From: Desulfococcaceae bacterium HSG9
GTDB lineage: Bacteria; Desulfobacterota; Desulfobacteria; Desulfobacterales; JAUCGF01
DNA: 64,000 nucleotides
Direction of reading: 5' to 3'
Assembly (NCBI GenBank): GCA_030378005.1
Contig: JAUCGF010000080.1
Location: 1-64,000, forward strand
Positions 48,001-57,709 of the stretch are shown piece after piece. Position 1 is the stretch's first letter, and each line of letters begins with the position of its first letter. A program made the translations under genes and the position numbers. The notes below the pieces were generated by a model. The model was not told the origin of the DNA and ran no database searches. It saw only the letters and a list, made by a program, of their open reading frames with translations.

Positions 48001-50141
48001 CCCGAATCACTTTAAACAGCAAACAATTTGCAACCGACAACTTTGCCGAAAGCGATTGGAAACAAACCAGCGATATCATTGTGCAAAATGAAGTGGCCGG
48101 CAATTTGAGTGTTTATTATCTAACAGAAATATCGGCAAATGATGAATATCATTTCATAAAAGAAGAAAGAAAACTGATTCACGCTATATCCGAAAGGCTG
48201 GGCAGGATCATTGAACGAATCCAAATGCAAAAAACTTTGCAGGAAAAAGAGGAAAGACTAAGTGCTTTTATGAACGCGGCTACAGACGGATTCATACTTT
48301 TTGATTCGGAATTAAATTATCTTGATATCAACAATGCCGCGCTGAAAGTGGCAAAATCAGATCGAAAAAATATCATTGGTAAAAATATTTTAGATATTGT
48401 TCCAAATGTTAAAAAAACAGGCAGATACGATAAATATAAACAAGTGATTGAGACAGGTGACTCATTGTTTATTCATGATCTGATACCTCATCCAAAGTTT
48501 GGGAAAGTGCGTTTCGAGACAAAGGTTTTCAAAGTAGGAGACGGTCTTGGATATATTTTCACTGACATCACTGAACGCAAGCGGGCCGAGGAGGAACTCA
48601 AAAAAGCGAAACAGGCCGCCTTGGAAGCACAACATGCGGCTGAAGCCGCCAATCAGGCCAAAAGCGCCTTTCTTGCCAACATGAGCCACGAACTGCGCAC
48701 ACCGCTTAATGCCATCCTGGGCTTTGCCCAATTGTTGGGTCACGCCACAAACCTTGATTCGGAACAACATGAACATCTTGGCACTATCCGTCGCAGCGGA
48801 GACCACCTGCTGGCTCTCATCAACCAGGTGCTTGATCTGTCAAAAATCGAGGCGGGACGCGCCGAACTTGATGTGACGAATTTCGATCTCTGGGATTTGT
48901 CAGATGAAATGGAAGAGATGTTTCGGCTGCGGGCAAAGAATAAAAGGCTTGAATTGCTGTTTGAACGCGCTTCGGATATACCCCGTTATGTGCGAGCGGA
49001 TAAAGTCAAATTGCGCCAAATATTGATCAACATACTTAATAATGCGCTGAAGTTTACGAAAACAGGCGGAATTACTGTGCGCGTAGATGCCGCAGAAACC
49101 GGATTTTTACAAAAAACCCGGTTTCCACAACCGCAAGAAGTTGCCCCTACATATTTACGATTTGAAATTTCAGATACCGGTCCCGGAATCGCCCCGGATG
49201 AATTAAGCAAACTTTTTGAAGCCTTTGTACAGACCCGAACCGGGCGGGAGTCGCATAAAGGCACGGGCTTGGGGCTGGCCATCAGCAAAAGATTTGTGAA
49301 GTTAATGGGCGGAGAGATTAAAGCGGAAAGCGAAGTCGGGCAGGGAACGACGTTTACATTTCAAATTCCGGCAGGCACTGCCGATGCATCCGATATTGAA
49401 ACAGGGAAAACGGATCGGAAAATCATCGATCTGGAACCGAACCAGCCGCGTTACCGGATGCTGATCGCCGATGACATAGAGGACAACCGCCGGCTTCTTA
49501 TCAACTTATTGAATCCGTTTGATTTTGAACTGCGAGAAGCCGCTGACGGACAGGAAGCTGTTGAAATATGGAAAGAGTGGCGACCGCACCTGATCTGGAT
49601 GGATATTCGTATGCCGATAATGGACGGCATGGAAGCGACAAAGCGCATTCGGGATTCGGAATTGCGAATGAGGAACAGGGAATCTGCAACAACGGATTCT
49701 AAATCAATTCCTGATTCTGAATTTCAAAGTCACAATTCCAAAATTATTGCCGTAACCGCCGGCGCTTTTGAAGAGGATCGGGGTGTCGCTATGGCTTCGG
49801 GCTGTGATGATTTTATAAGTAAACCTTTCCATGAATCCGATGTGTTCAACCTGATGACAAAGCATCTCGGTGTTCGTTTCGTATATGAACAAAGCATTGA
49901 AACCGACTCTGTAAGAGACGAAAGCGCTGATAAAAACGTCCTGACTTCCGCAAGATTAAACGCTTTACCCGAAAAACTGACAGCCGCTTTGAAAATCTCG
50001 GCTATAAGAACCGACCCGCAAGGCTCGAACGCGGCTATCGAACGCATTCGGGAACACGATAAACCGTTGGCCGATGCTCTGGTCAAACTGGTTAAAACGT
50101 ATCGGTTTGATATTATACAAGAATTGTTTGAGGATGTTTAG
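44976..50141 (+). CDS. Giant REC-PAS/GAF hybrid histidine kinase (1721 aa)
   Basis: The soluble protein begins with REC (D57) nearly identical to that of the 32874 gene. PAS (152-270), GAF (282-450), PAS with VCPWC (456-570), PAS (575-695), PAS with HGPCEFC (700-820), PAS (825-950), the GAF-like [10 protein letters not shown] domain (960-1080), PAS (1095-1200), HisKA (H1238), HATPase, REC (D1543) and the common tail follow. The GAF-like and last PAS domains are close copies of those in the 32874 gene. In-frame palindromes lie at nt 49095-49125 and 49648-49743. Two cysteine-pair PAS domains suggest redox or metal input. The upstream duplication creates a decoy start at 44855. It is not overlapped with the 40955 gene; the hairpin separates them. 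Confidence 0.93.
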   Translation: MITKRPTTVLIVDDEPHNLDVLHDYLRKSGFKVLVAINGEEALIRVRRTRPDLILLDIKLPGIDGFEICRRIKALDAAKDTPIIFITSGTDAVDKVKGFEIGAADYITKPFEPEVAVARINKHLTIHRLQKQLEEQNVRLQQEIVERKQVEKLLRKSEKKYKALFQNAQVALFRTAVSDGKLIEINKRYANMAGYPTVEDCMAEFNVADAWAEPAARDELMRILRDKGSVTNYETAVNQKDGSRKHIIFSATIFPEQGYLEGSIVDITKRKRAEEAIQGHQKHLEAIRDIGLLATSTLDLKTLLRRILKSVIQTIGASVGMLFLKNDSSDGLSWAASMGLSDAFVTEYENQAIKPGEGLTGRIFQSGEPIFIQKSSSHDSRIARQVIVDENLNSFIGVAVYADDKIIGVMNIISRAPVVLHERDMSLVSAIGVHVGSAIQNAQLYAQIKKTEALLHIERDNFSNIMESMDDGIYIVNEQYDIQYVNPVLQKDFGSDEGQKCYAYFHERTTVCPWCKNPEVFAGKTVHWEFHVAKNGRTYDLIDAPLKNNDGSISKLEILRDITERKQAEEALRESKTELARAHKIARLGNFRHDLKTGIVVWSKEMCIIAGIGDNERQLCLEEINRLIHPDDLDKIHTAFQNTLAGGGNAALDIRLIGYDGTIRHIHDQFEVFFDEDGQPCEVFGTVMDITERKQAEEVLRQSHERFSAVMDSLEAVVYVADMETYELLFVNKFTQNILGTDLVGKMCWKELQDGQHGPCEFCTNNRLIDATDEATDVYVWHLQNTVTGRWYELRDQAIRWTDGRLVRMEIAIDITERRQAEETLKKSQKREKELADIVRSSPIAIAFGYPDGRLEHCNAALAEMTGYTEEELQAIDWNKTLTPPRWNDIEAEKLHELIESKGSVLYEKEYIRKDGVVVPIELLVTATFDTEGNVVHFTGFCTDITERKQAEEVLQRRTHDFGERVKELNCLYGIAHLIEKPGVTLEEIMQGAVELIPPSMQHPDVICARITLNSKQFATDNFAESDWKQTSDIIVQNEVAGNLSVYYLTEISANDEYHFIKEERKLIHAISERLGRIIERIQMQKTLQEKEERLSAFMNAATDGFILFDSELNYLDINNAALKVAKSDRKNIIGKNILDIVPNVKKTGRYDKYKQVIETGDSLFIHDLIPHPKFGKVRFETKVFKVGDGLGYIFTDITERKRAEEELKKAKQAALEAQHAAEAANQAKSAFLANMSHELRTPLNAILGFAQLLGHATNLDSEQHEHLGTIRRSGDHLLALINQVLDLSKIEAGRAELDVTNFDLWDLSDEMEEMFRLRAKNKRLELLFERASDIPRYVRADKVKLRQILINILNNALKFTKTGGITVRVDAAETGFLQKTRFPQPQEVAPTYLRFEISDTGPGIAPDELSKLFEAFVQTRTGRESHKGTGLGLAISKRFVKLMGGEIKAESEVGQGTTFTFQIPAGTADASDIETGKTDRKIIDLEPNQPRYRMLIADDIEDNRRLLINLLNPFDFELREAADGQEAVEIWKEWRPHLIWMDIRMPIMDGMEATKRIRDSELRMRNRESATTDSKSIPDSEFQSHNSKIIAVTAGAFEEDRGVAMASGCDDFISKPFHESDVFNLMTKHLGVRFVYEQSIETDSVRDESADKNVLTSARLNALPEKLTAALKISAIRTDPQGSNAAIERIREHDKPLADALVKLVKTYRFDIIQELFEDV

Positions 50142-50302
50142 AAAGAAATCGGATTTTTTAGAAAAATCCGATTTCTTAACCGACCCGCAAGGCTCGAACG
50201 CGGCTATCGAACGCATTCGGGAACACGATAAACCGTTGGCCGATGCTCTGGTCAAACTGGTTAAAACGTATCGGTTTGATATTATACAAGAATTGTTTGA
50301 GG
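50009..50302. repeat. 125-bp perfect duplication of a kinase 3' end around a hairpin
   Basis: Bases 50009-50133 (the coding end of the 44976 gene) are repeated without a change at 50178-50302. The island hairpin (50144-50176) sits between the copies. The second copy encodes no complete gene. The following 150 bases to 50453 show nothing recognisable except AGGAGG for the next gene. Confidence 0.95.
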
Positions 50303-50453
50303 GAGACGATAAAAAATGCTGAAAAGGAAATCCAGTCTCTGGTGGAAAACTTTATGATGGGAGGAAAGGCATTTGGTTCCATCCTAAATTTGCGGTGAAA
50401 CGTAAAGGGATAAAACCATTATGAAAACAAAATATTTTTAGGAGGGAAGTGAT

Positions 50454-53400
50454 ATGTCTATAAACAAGGGTTGGCTGCGCATGTGTGCTTGTACCGTGCT
50501 GTTGCTGTGTATGTCCGCGCGGGGTTTTAGCGCGGAAGTCGATGAATACGCCTCCGTCGTATTGTCGGAAGATGAACGCGCCTGGCTGCAAAAAAAACAC
50601 ACCGTTCGCGTTCGCGTGGGGGATGCTCCGCCCTGGGAGATTAATACGCCCAAACCCCAGGGCATGTCTGTCGATTATTTAACAATCATCGGGGAACAAT
50701 TTGGCATCGATTTTCAATTTTTCCCCGGAAATGAAGCCTGGGTCGACGGTTTCAACGACATGGCCGGCGACCATCTGCATTATGATCTTTTGCCTGCGGC
50801 TAAACGCACTGAAGAACGCCTGGCCTACTTTGCCATGAGTGATGATTACCTTCATTCGCCCTGGGTTGTTTTTAGCCGTCAAGAGACGTCGGACATCCTC
50901 AGTCTGGAAGCCCTGCGGGGGAAAAAAGTGGCTGTTGAACGGGGATATGTCATGCACAATCTGCTGCAAACCACCGAACCCGAAATTGACCTGGCGCCTC
51001 AGGAAAACACGGTGGAAGCTCTCCTGGCGCTTTCCACGGGGAAAGTAGAAGCTTATGTGGGAAATATCATTGTCTCCGATTACTTGCTCCGACGCCATGG
51101 CATTACCAATCTGAAGATCGCCGGTTCCACGCCTTTTGGCGATCACAGCCAGGCAATGGTGACACGGCAGGAATGGGCGCCCCTGATTTCGATAATTAAT
51201 AAGGGGCTGAACGCCATGTCTGCTGAACAAAATATCGCCATTCAGCAAAAGTGGATACCTCCGGCTACCGTTGCTAAATCCCAAACAATTGCCCTGACAC
51301 CGGAAGAGCGGGCTTGGTTGGGCACCCAACCGGTGATTCGCGCCCGTGTCGGCAATGTCCCACCCTATCACTTTTGGGACAACGGGCCACAAGGAATTTC
51401 GGTGGACTTGCTGAATCACATAGCAGACAAAATAGGTTTTCGAGTGGAGTATCTGAAGGGCATGAGTTGGCTTGATGCTGTGGCGGGCATCCGCAGCCAT
51501 GAAAATGTTGATTTGCTGCTCACCGCCAAGCGCACCCCGGAGCGAGAAACCTATATGATCTTCAGTCGGGATTACCTGAAACTTCCCTGGGTCATTTTCA
51601 CCCGCCAAAATGAAAATGCTATCTTTGCGTTGGAAAACCTCTTTGGCAAAACCGTTGCCATTGAGGAGGGTTATGTCATGCAAGAGCGGCTGGCCAAAGA
51701 GTTCCCGCAGATCAGGCAGCGTCTATTCAAAGATGCCGCCGAAGCTCTGGCAGCGGTCAGTGAGAACCAGGCAGACGCTTATGTGGGTAATCTGACGATT
51801 GCTCAATACCATATCGCTCACCTGGGCTTCACCAACCTTAAAGTCGCCGCGACCACCGGTTTGGGAGACCACACCCAGGCATTTGCCATGCGTGATGACT
51901 GGCCGCAGTTCGCAGCTATCCTCGACAAAGGGCTGGCCGCCATCACACCGGAAGAACGCAGCGTCATCAATCGCAAGTACTTTACGGTCGAAGTTGCCCA
52001 AAAGGTGGATTACACACGTTTGTGGTGGGCGTTGCTAACTATTGGGCTGGTGGTGGGTTTCATTGTGCTCTGGAACTATTTCCTCCGTAATCTGCAAAAG
52101 CGGCTTGAGGCACAAAATGCCCAACTTAAGCAAGAGATTGCCGAGCGCAAGCGGGTGGAGGAAGCACTGCAACAACGAACACATGCCCTTAACGAACGGG
52201 TCAAAGAATTAAATTGTCTTTATGGCATTGCCCACCTCGTTGAGAAACCGGATATTTCATTGGAAGAAATCATACAGGGCACCGTTGAACTTATCCCTGT
52301 TTCCTGGCAATATCCGGAGATCACCTGCGCTCGAATCATGCTAAACGATCAACAGTTTAAAACAGACAACTTTGTGGAAAGCGATTGGAAGCTGACCAGC
52401 GACATCATCGTGATAGGCGAACCGGCAGGCAATTTGGAGGTTTGTTATCTGGCAGAAAAACCGGCTGGTGATGCCGGTGATGAGGGGCATTTCCTGAAAG
52501 AAGAGAGAAAACTGATTGACGCTATTACCGAACGGCTGGGACGGATTATCGGGCGCTGGCAGATAGAGGAGGCGCTGCGGGAGAATAGAGCAAAATACCA
52601 CACTCTGTTCAATAAAATGTTAGATGGATTTGCCCTGCATGAAATTATATGCGATGATAATGATAATCCGGTTGATTATCGTTTTCTTGATGTTAACCCG
52701 GCTTTTGAAACATTGACGGGTTTAACTCGTGAGTTTATACTAAATAAAACTGTTCTTGAAGCATTGCCCGATACCGAATCCTACTGGATTGAAAGATATG
52801 GGCATGTTGCCATCACCGGCAAACCCGTTTTTTTTGAGAATTTCTCCCGTGAATTAAGCAAATATTTCTATGTAACCGCCTTTAGTCCCCAAAAAGGACA
52901 ATTTGCCTGTATTTTCAAGGACATCACTGAACGTAAACAAACTGATAAAGCGCTGCGGAAAAGCGAGAAAAATCTAAATAAAGCGCAGGCAATAGCACAT
53001 TTGGGTTATTGGGAATTGGATACAGCAAACATGAAAGTGACAGGGTCTGACGAGTTTTTCAGCATATTCGGACTCAGCCGTGATGAAGCGACTTTAGAAT
53101 CATTTGTCGAGGTTATTTATCCTGATGACCGGGAATACGACGTCTCTCATATCCAGCGCGGACTGGAACTGGGCGAGTCCTGGGATATTGAACATCGTTT
53201 GATTTTAAGGGATGGAACGCAAAAGTGGGTGCATGCGATCGGCGAGGCGATCAAAGACGAAAGCGGGAAAACAGTGTCTCTATCGGGGATTACGCAAGAC
53301 ATCACCGAGCGCAAGCGTGCGGAAGAAGAACTGGAAAAAGCCAAACAAGCCGCCGAAGCCGCCAACCAGGCCAAAAGTGCGTTTCTCGCCAATATGAGCC

Positions 53401-54854
53401 ACGAACTGCGCACACCGCTTAATGCCATTCTGGGCTTTGCCCAATTGTTGGGTCACGCCACAAACTTCAATTCGGAACAACAGGAACATCTCGGCACTAT
53501 CCATCGCAGCGGAGACCACCTGCTGGCTCTCATCAACCAGGTGCTTGATCTGTCAAAAATCGAGGCGGGACGAGCCGAACTTGATGTCTCGAATTTCGAT
53601 CTCTGTGATTTGCTGGATGAGATGGAAGAGATGTTCCGGCTTCGCGCAAAAAATAAAAGGCTTGAATTGCTGTTTGAACGCGCTTCGGATACGCCCCGTT
53701 ATGTGCGAACGGATAAAGTCAAATTGCGCCAAATATTGATCAACATACTTAATAATGCGCTGAAGTTTACGAAAACAGGCGGAATTACCGTGCGCGTAGA
53801 TGCCGCAGAAATCGGATTTTTTCAAAAAATCCGGTTTCCACAACCGCAAGAAGTCGCCCCTACATGTTTACGATTTGAAATTTCAGACACCGGTCCCGGA
53901 ATCGCCCCGGATGAATTAAGCAAACTTTTTGAAGCCTTTGTACAGACCCGAACCGGGCGGGAGTCGCATAAAGGCACGGGCTTGGGGCTGGCCATCAGCA
54001 AAAGATTTGTGAAGTTAATGGGCGGAGAGATTAAAGCGGAAAGCGAAGTCGGGCAGGGAACGACGTTTACATTTCAAATTCCGGCCGGCACTGCCGATGC
54101 ATCCGATATTGAAACAGGGAAAACGGATCGGAAAATCATCGATCTGGAACCGAACCAGCCGCGCTACCGGATGCTGATCGCCGATGACATAGAGGACAAC
54201 CGCCGGCTTCTTATCAACTTATTGAATCAGTTTGATTTTGAACTGCGAGAAGCCGCTGACGGACGCGAAGCTGTTGAGCTATGGAAAGAGTGGCGACCGC
54301 ACCTGATCTGGATGGATATTCGTATGCCGGTCATGGACGGTATCGAAGCGACAAAAAGAATTCGGAATTCGGAATTACGAATGGGGAACAGGGAATGTGT
54401 AACAACGGATTCTTTTTCAATTCCTGATGCTGAATTCCAAAGTCGTAATTCCAAAATTATCGCTGTAACCGCCGGCGTTTTTGAAGAGGATCGGGGTGTC
54501 GCTATGGCCTCGGGCTGTGATGATTTTATAAGCAAACCTTTCAATACATCTGATGTGTTCAACCTGATGACAAAGCATCTCGGTGTTCGTTTCGTATATG
54601 AACAAAGCATTGAAACCGACTCTGTGAAAGACGAAAGCGCTGATAAAAACGTCCTGACTTCCGCAAGATTAAACGCTTTGCCCGAAGAGCAGCTCGCCGC
54701 TTTGAAAGTTGCGGCTATAAGAACCGACCCGAAAGGCTCGAACGCGGCTATCGACCATATTCGGGAACACGATAAACCGTTGGCAGACGCTCTAACCGGG
54801 TTGGTCAAAACGTATCGGTTTGATATTATACAAGAATTGTTAGAGGATGCTTAG
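50454..54854 (+). CDS. Hybrid histidine kinase with two periplasmic solute-binding (SBP_bac_3) domains
   Basis: The 1466-residue protein has a signal peptide (1-27), then two tandem periplasmic solute-binding domains (about 35-270 and 285-505) of the BvgS/EvgS sensor type. They start with similar motifs ([40 protein letters not shown]). A membrane helix (523-544) leads to the GAF-like domain (580-700), PAS (707-825), PAS (836-960), HisKA (H983), HATPase, REC (D1288) and the common tail. The in-frame palindromes are at nt 53808-53838 and 54358-54460. AGGAGGGA precedes the ATG. A small nutrient molecule or a pH/redox cue are possible signals. Unlike BvgS it lacks a final HPt domain of the classical type. 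Confidence 0.93.
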   Translation: MSINKGWLRMCACTVLLLCMSARGFSAEVDEYASVVLSEDERAWLQKKHTVRVRVGDAPPWEINTPKPQGMSVDYLTIIGEQFGIDFQFFPGNEAWVDGFNDMAGDHLHYDLLPAAKRTEERLAYFAMSDDYLHSPWVVFSRQETSDILSLEALRGKKVAVERGYVMHNLLQTTEPEIDLAPQENTVEALLALSTGKVEAYVGNIIVSDYLLRRHGITNLKIAGSTPFGDHSQAMVTRQEWAPLISIINKGLNAMSAEQNIAIQQKWIPPATVAKSQTIALTPEERAWLGTQPVIRARVGNVPPYHFWDNGPQGISVDLLNHIADKIGFRVEYLKGMSWLDAVAGIRSHENVDLLLTAKRTPERETYMIFSRDYLKLPWVIFTRQNENAIFALENLFGKTVAIEEGYVMQERLAKEFPQIRQRLFKDAAEALAAVSENQADAYVGNLTIAQYHIAHLGFTNLKVAATTGLGDHTQAFAMRDDWPQFAAILDKGLAAITPEERSVINRKYFTVEVAQKVDYTRLWWALLTIGLVVGFIVLWNYFLRNLQKRLEAQNAQLKQEIAERKRVEEALQQRTHALNERVKELNCLYGIAHLVEKPDISLEEIIQGTVELIPVSWQYPEITCARIMLNDQQFKTDNFVESDWKLTSDIIVIGEPAGNLEVCYLAEKPAGDAGDEGHFLKEERKLIDAITERLGRIIGRWQIEEALRENRAKYHTLFNKMLDGFALHEIICDDNDNPVDYRFLDVNPAFETLTGLTREFILNKTVLEALPDTESYWIERYGHVAITGKPVFFENFSRELSKYFYVTAFSPQKGQFACIFKDITERKQTDKALRKSEKNLNKAQAIAHLGYWELDTANMKVTGSDEFFSIFGLSRDEATLESFVEVIYPDDREYDVSHIQRGLELGESWDIEHRLILRDGTQKWVHAIGEAIKDESGKTVSLSGITQDITERKRAEEELEKAKQAAEAANQAKSAFLANMSHELRTPLNAILGFAQLLGHATNFNSEQQEHLGTIHRSGDHLLALINQVLDLSKIEAGRAELDVSNFDLCDLLDEMEEMFRLRAKNKRLELLFERASDTPRYVRTDKVKLRQILINILNNALKFTKTGGITVRVDAAEIGFFQKIRFPQPQEVAPTCLRFEISDTGPGIAPDELSKLFEAFVQTRTGRESHKGTGLGLAISKRFVKLMGGEIKAESEVGQGTTFTFQIPAGTADASDIETGKTDRKIIDLEPNQPRYRMLIADDIEDNRRLLINLLNQFDFELREAADGREAVELWKEWRPHLIWMDIRMPVMDGIEATKRIRNSELRMGNRECVTTDSFSIPDAEFQSRNSKIIAVTAGVFEEDRGVAMASGCDDFISKPFNTSDVFNLMTKHLGVRFVYEQSIETDSVKDESADKNVLTSARLNALPEEQLAALKVAAIRTDPKGSNAAIDHIREHDKPLADALTGLVKTYRFDIIQELLEDA

Positions 54855-54856
54855 AA

Positions 54857-54950
54857 AGAAATTGGATTTTTTAGAAAAATCCGATTTCTCAGAGGAGTTT
54901 TAAAGAGGATGTTTCAAAAGAAATCGGGTTTTTTAGAAAAACCTGATTTA
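54857..54950. repeat. Two kinase-island hairpins in tandem
   Basis: Hairpins at 54857-54889 and 54920-54950 have the same spacer as the pair at 37307-37402, showing that the pair was copied as a unit. The second hairpin has decayed on its right arm. Confidence 0.85.
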
Positions 54951-54980
54951 TTAACGGACCCGAATAAGGAGATAAAAAAA

Positions 54981-55181
54981 ATGAGTATTCATTGGACCAA
55001 ATCAACATGCCCTTACTGCGGTTTTGGCTACGGATTGATGGTGGGAGTGGAAAAGGGTAAGGTCGTAAAAATTACAGGTATGAAAGGCCATCCGGCCAAT
55101 GACGGGGATATTTGCATCCTGCCGGCTAACCATCCGCCAATTTTTGTTCGACGTACGCGCTTTATGGGTTCTGACCACTAA
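54981..55181 (+). pseudogene. N-terminal stub of a molybdopterin oxidoreductase
   Basis: The 66-codon frame reads CPYCGFGYGLMVGVEKGKVV, GHPANDGDICILPANHPP, which matches the [4Fe-4S]-binding N-terminus of nitrate-reductase/formate-dehydrogenase type molybdoenzymes. The expected third cysteine is Tyr (GFGYG for GxGC) and the fourth pairs with ILPAN in place of KGAN. It stops at 55181. The same frame is then open for about 50 codons (DGISAKYQMFDM...) that I do not recognise. AAGGAG lies before the ATG. It is probably a relic moved in with neighbouring sequence; a short expressed peptide cannot be excluded. Confidence 0.6.
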
Positions 55182-55311
55182 TCCGACGGCATCTCTGCCA
55201 AATACCAAATGTTTGACATGCATTCCAAACAGCCGGCGTACAAGTTCAGCGCTGTTAGAATAGCCAAAGCAGCGGCCGATGAAGGATGCCATAAAAGAAT
55301 AGAGACATTTT

Positions 55312-57603
55312 ATGAAAAGCCAATTGAGAAAAGATGAAGTAGAGGCAATGCGGCAGACAATCAAATTTTTTGAAACGCTGCTTATAGCATCTGGCGATGG
55401 GATTTTGATTACAGACGCAAATCAGAGTATCATCTTGGTCAACGAGCGTTTTTGCAAATTTATAGGCAGGCAAAAACAAGAAATGATTGAAACCAGTCTG
55501 TTCACCTGGCTCGGGGAATTCGAGGGAAATGCCATGTTGCAGTGGACAAACCTGGAACAGCGTGTCCGTATCAAGGGAAAATGCAATAATGTCGATTTCC
55601 AAATACCATCAAAAAACGGGATAATATATCTCAACGTCAATGCTTCTTCCCTGAAGCGGGTCGCCCAAGAGGAGGCAGGCGTTATCATCAGCCTCTGGCG
55701 GGATGTTACCGATAACAAGCAAGCCGAGAAAGAATTTAAAAGACTTTTTAATCTTTCCCCGGATTTGGTTAGCACAGGCCGTTTGGATGGCTATTTTACC
55801 AAGGTAAATTCATCTTTTAAAAAGATACTCGGTTATGAAGATGAAGAGTTTCTTGCAAAACCGTTCATTGATTTTGTACACAAGGAAGATATTGAAATAA
55901 CATTGGCGGCATTGGGTGAAGCGATTAGAGGGAAACGGAAACTCTATGTTCAGAACAGATTTAAGTGTAAGGATGGTTCATACAGATGGATCGAGTGGAA
56001 AGTTGTGACATTAGTGGAAGAAGCTATATGGTATGCCACCGGCAGGGACATCACCGTGCGTAAACAGGCGGAAGAAACATTGCAACTGGCCAAGGAAGCC
56101 GCTGAAACCGCAAACCGCGCCAAAAGCACCTTTCTCGCCAACATGAGCCACGAACTGCGTACACCGCTCAATGCCATCCTGGGCTTTGCCCAATTGTTGG
56201 GTCACGCCACAAACCTTGATTCGGAACAACATGAACATCTTGGCACTATCCGTCGCAGCGGAGCCCACCTGCTGACTCTCATCAACCAGGTGCTTGATCT
56301 GTCAAAAATCGAGGCGGGACGCGCCGAACTTGATGTATCGAATTTCGATCTCTGGGATTTGTCAGATGAAATGGAAGAGATGTTTCGGCTGCGGGCAAAG
56401 AATAAAAGGCTTGAATTGCTGTTTGAACGCGCTTCGGATATACCCCGTTATGTGCGAACGGATAAAGTCAAATTGCGCCAAATATTGATCAATATACTCA
56501 ACAATGCGATGAAGTTTACGAAAACAGGCGGAATTACCGTGCGCGTAGATGCCGCAGAAACCGGATTTTTACAAAAAACCCGGTTTCCACAACCGCAAGA
56601 AGTCGCCCCTACATATTTACGATTTGAAATTTCAGACACCGGCCCCGGAATCGCCCCGGATGAATTAAACAAACTTTTTGAAGCCTTTGTACAGACCCGA
56701 ACCGGGCGAGATTCGCATAAAGGCACGGGCTTGGGGCTGGCCATCAGCAAAAGATTTGTGAAGTTAATGGGCGGAGAGATTAAAGCGGAAAGCGAAGTCG
56801 GGCAGGGAACGACGTTTACATTTCAAATTCCGGCCGGCACTGCTGATGCATCCGATATTGAAACAGGGAAACCGGATCGGAAAATCATCGATCTGGAACC
56901 GAACCAGCCGCGCTACCGGATGCTGATCGCCGATGACATAGAGAGCAACCGCCGTCTTCTTATCAACTTATTGAATCAGTTTGATTTTGAACTGCGAGAA
57001 GCCGCTGACGGACAGGAAGCTGTTGAAATATGGAAAGAGTGGCGGCCGCACCTGATCTGGATGGATATTCGTATGCCGGTCATGGACGGTATCCAAGCGA
57101 CAAAGCGCATTCGGAATTCGGAATTGCGAATGGGGAACAGGGAATCTGCAACAACGGATTCTTTTTCAATTCCTGATGCTGAATTCCAAAGTCGCAATTC
57201 CAAAATTATCGCCGTAACCGCCGGCGTTTTTGAAGAGGATCGAGGTGTCGCTATGGCTTCGGGCTGTGATGATTTTATAAGCAAACCTTTCAATACATCT
57301 GATGTGTTCAACCTGATGACAAAGCATCTCGGTGTTCGTTTCGTGTATGAACAAAGCATTGAAACCGACTCTGTGAGAGACGCTGGCGCTGATAAAAACG
57401 TCCTGACATCCGCAAGATTAAACGCTTTGCCCGAAGAGCAGATCGCCGCTTTGAAAGTTGCGGCTATAAGAACCGACCCGAAAGGCTCGAACGCGGCTAT
57501 CGACCATATTCGGGAACACGATAAACCGTTGGCAGACGCTCTAACCGGGTTGGTCAAAACGTATCGGTTTGATATTATACAAGAATTGTTAGAGGATGCT
57601 TAG
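55312..57603 (+). CDS. PAS-PAS-HisKA-HATPase-REC hybrid histidine kinase
   Basis: The 763-residue soluble kinase has PAS domains at about 16-140 and 141-250, HisKA (H280), HATPase, REC (D585) and the shared tail. Its core is almost identical to that of the 50454 gene, including the palindrome-derived loops (nt 56557-56587 and 57110-57205) and the PDAEFQS variant. This points to recent duplication or gene conversion between the two. The start ATG 55312 follows a fragment of the MITE family (GATGAAGGATGCC at about 55278) and an AGAG. No membrane segment is seen, so the signal is cytoplasmic. Confidence 0.92.
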   Translation: MKSQLRKDEVEAMRQTIKFFETLLIASGDGILITDANQSIILVNERFCKFIGRQKQEMIETSLFTWLGEFEGNAMLQWTNLEQRVRIKGKCNNVDFQIPSKNGIIYLNVNASSLKRVAQEEAGVIISLWRDVTDNKQAEKEFKRLFNLSPDLVSTGRLDGYFTKVNSSFKKILGYEDEEFLAKPFIDFVHKEDIEITLAALGEAIRGKRKLYVQNRFKCKDGSYRWIEWKVVTLVEEAIWYATGRDITVRKQAEETLQLAKEAAETANRAKSTFLANMSHELRTPLNAILGFAQLLGHATNLDSEQHEHLGTIRRSGAHLLTLINQVLDLSKIEAGRAELDVSNFDLWDLSDEMEEMFRLRAKNKRLELLFERASDIPRYVRTDKVKLRQILINILNNAMKFTKTGGITVRVDAAETGFLQKTRFPQPQEVAPTYLRFEISDTGPGIAPDELNKLFEAFVQTRTGRDSHKGTGLGLAISKRFVKLMGGEIKAESEVGQGTTFTFQIPAGTADASDIETGKPDRKIIDLEPNQPRYRMLIADDIESNRRLLINLLNQFDFELREAADGQEAVEIWKEWRPHLIWMDIRMPVMDGIQATKRIRNSELRMGNRESATTDSFSIPDAEFQSRNSKIIAVTAGVFEEDRGVAMASGCDDFISKPFNTSDVFNLMTKHLGVRFVYEQSIETDSVRDAGADKNVLTSARLNALPEEQIAALKVAAIRTDPKGSNAAIDHIREHDKPLADALTGLVKTYRFDIIQELLEDA

Positions 57604-57605
57604 AA

Positions 57606-57638
57606 AGAAATCGGATTTTTCAGAAAAATCCGATTTCT
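57606..57638. repeat. Kinase-island hairpin
   Basis: The same hairpin as after the other core-family kinases, immediately after the stop of the 55312 gene, with a CAG loop in place of TAG. Confidence 0.88.
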
Positions 57639-57709
57639 TAACGTATTTTTGTAGGATTTTTGTAGGATGAGTGATACGTCGATATTCAGAAACAAACGAG
57701 GCAGACAAA

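Noticed and set aside
30432-57638. Kinase-island hairpins as ordinary intrinsic terminators
   Set aside because: The stems lack a proper T-run after them, occur doubled or before gene starts, and also lie inside genes. A terminator role is possible but is not the main explanation.
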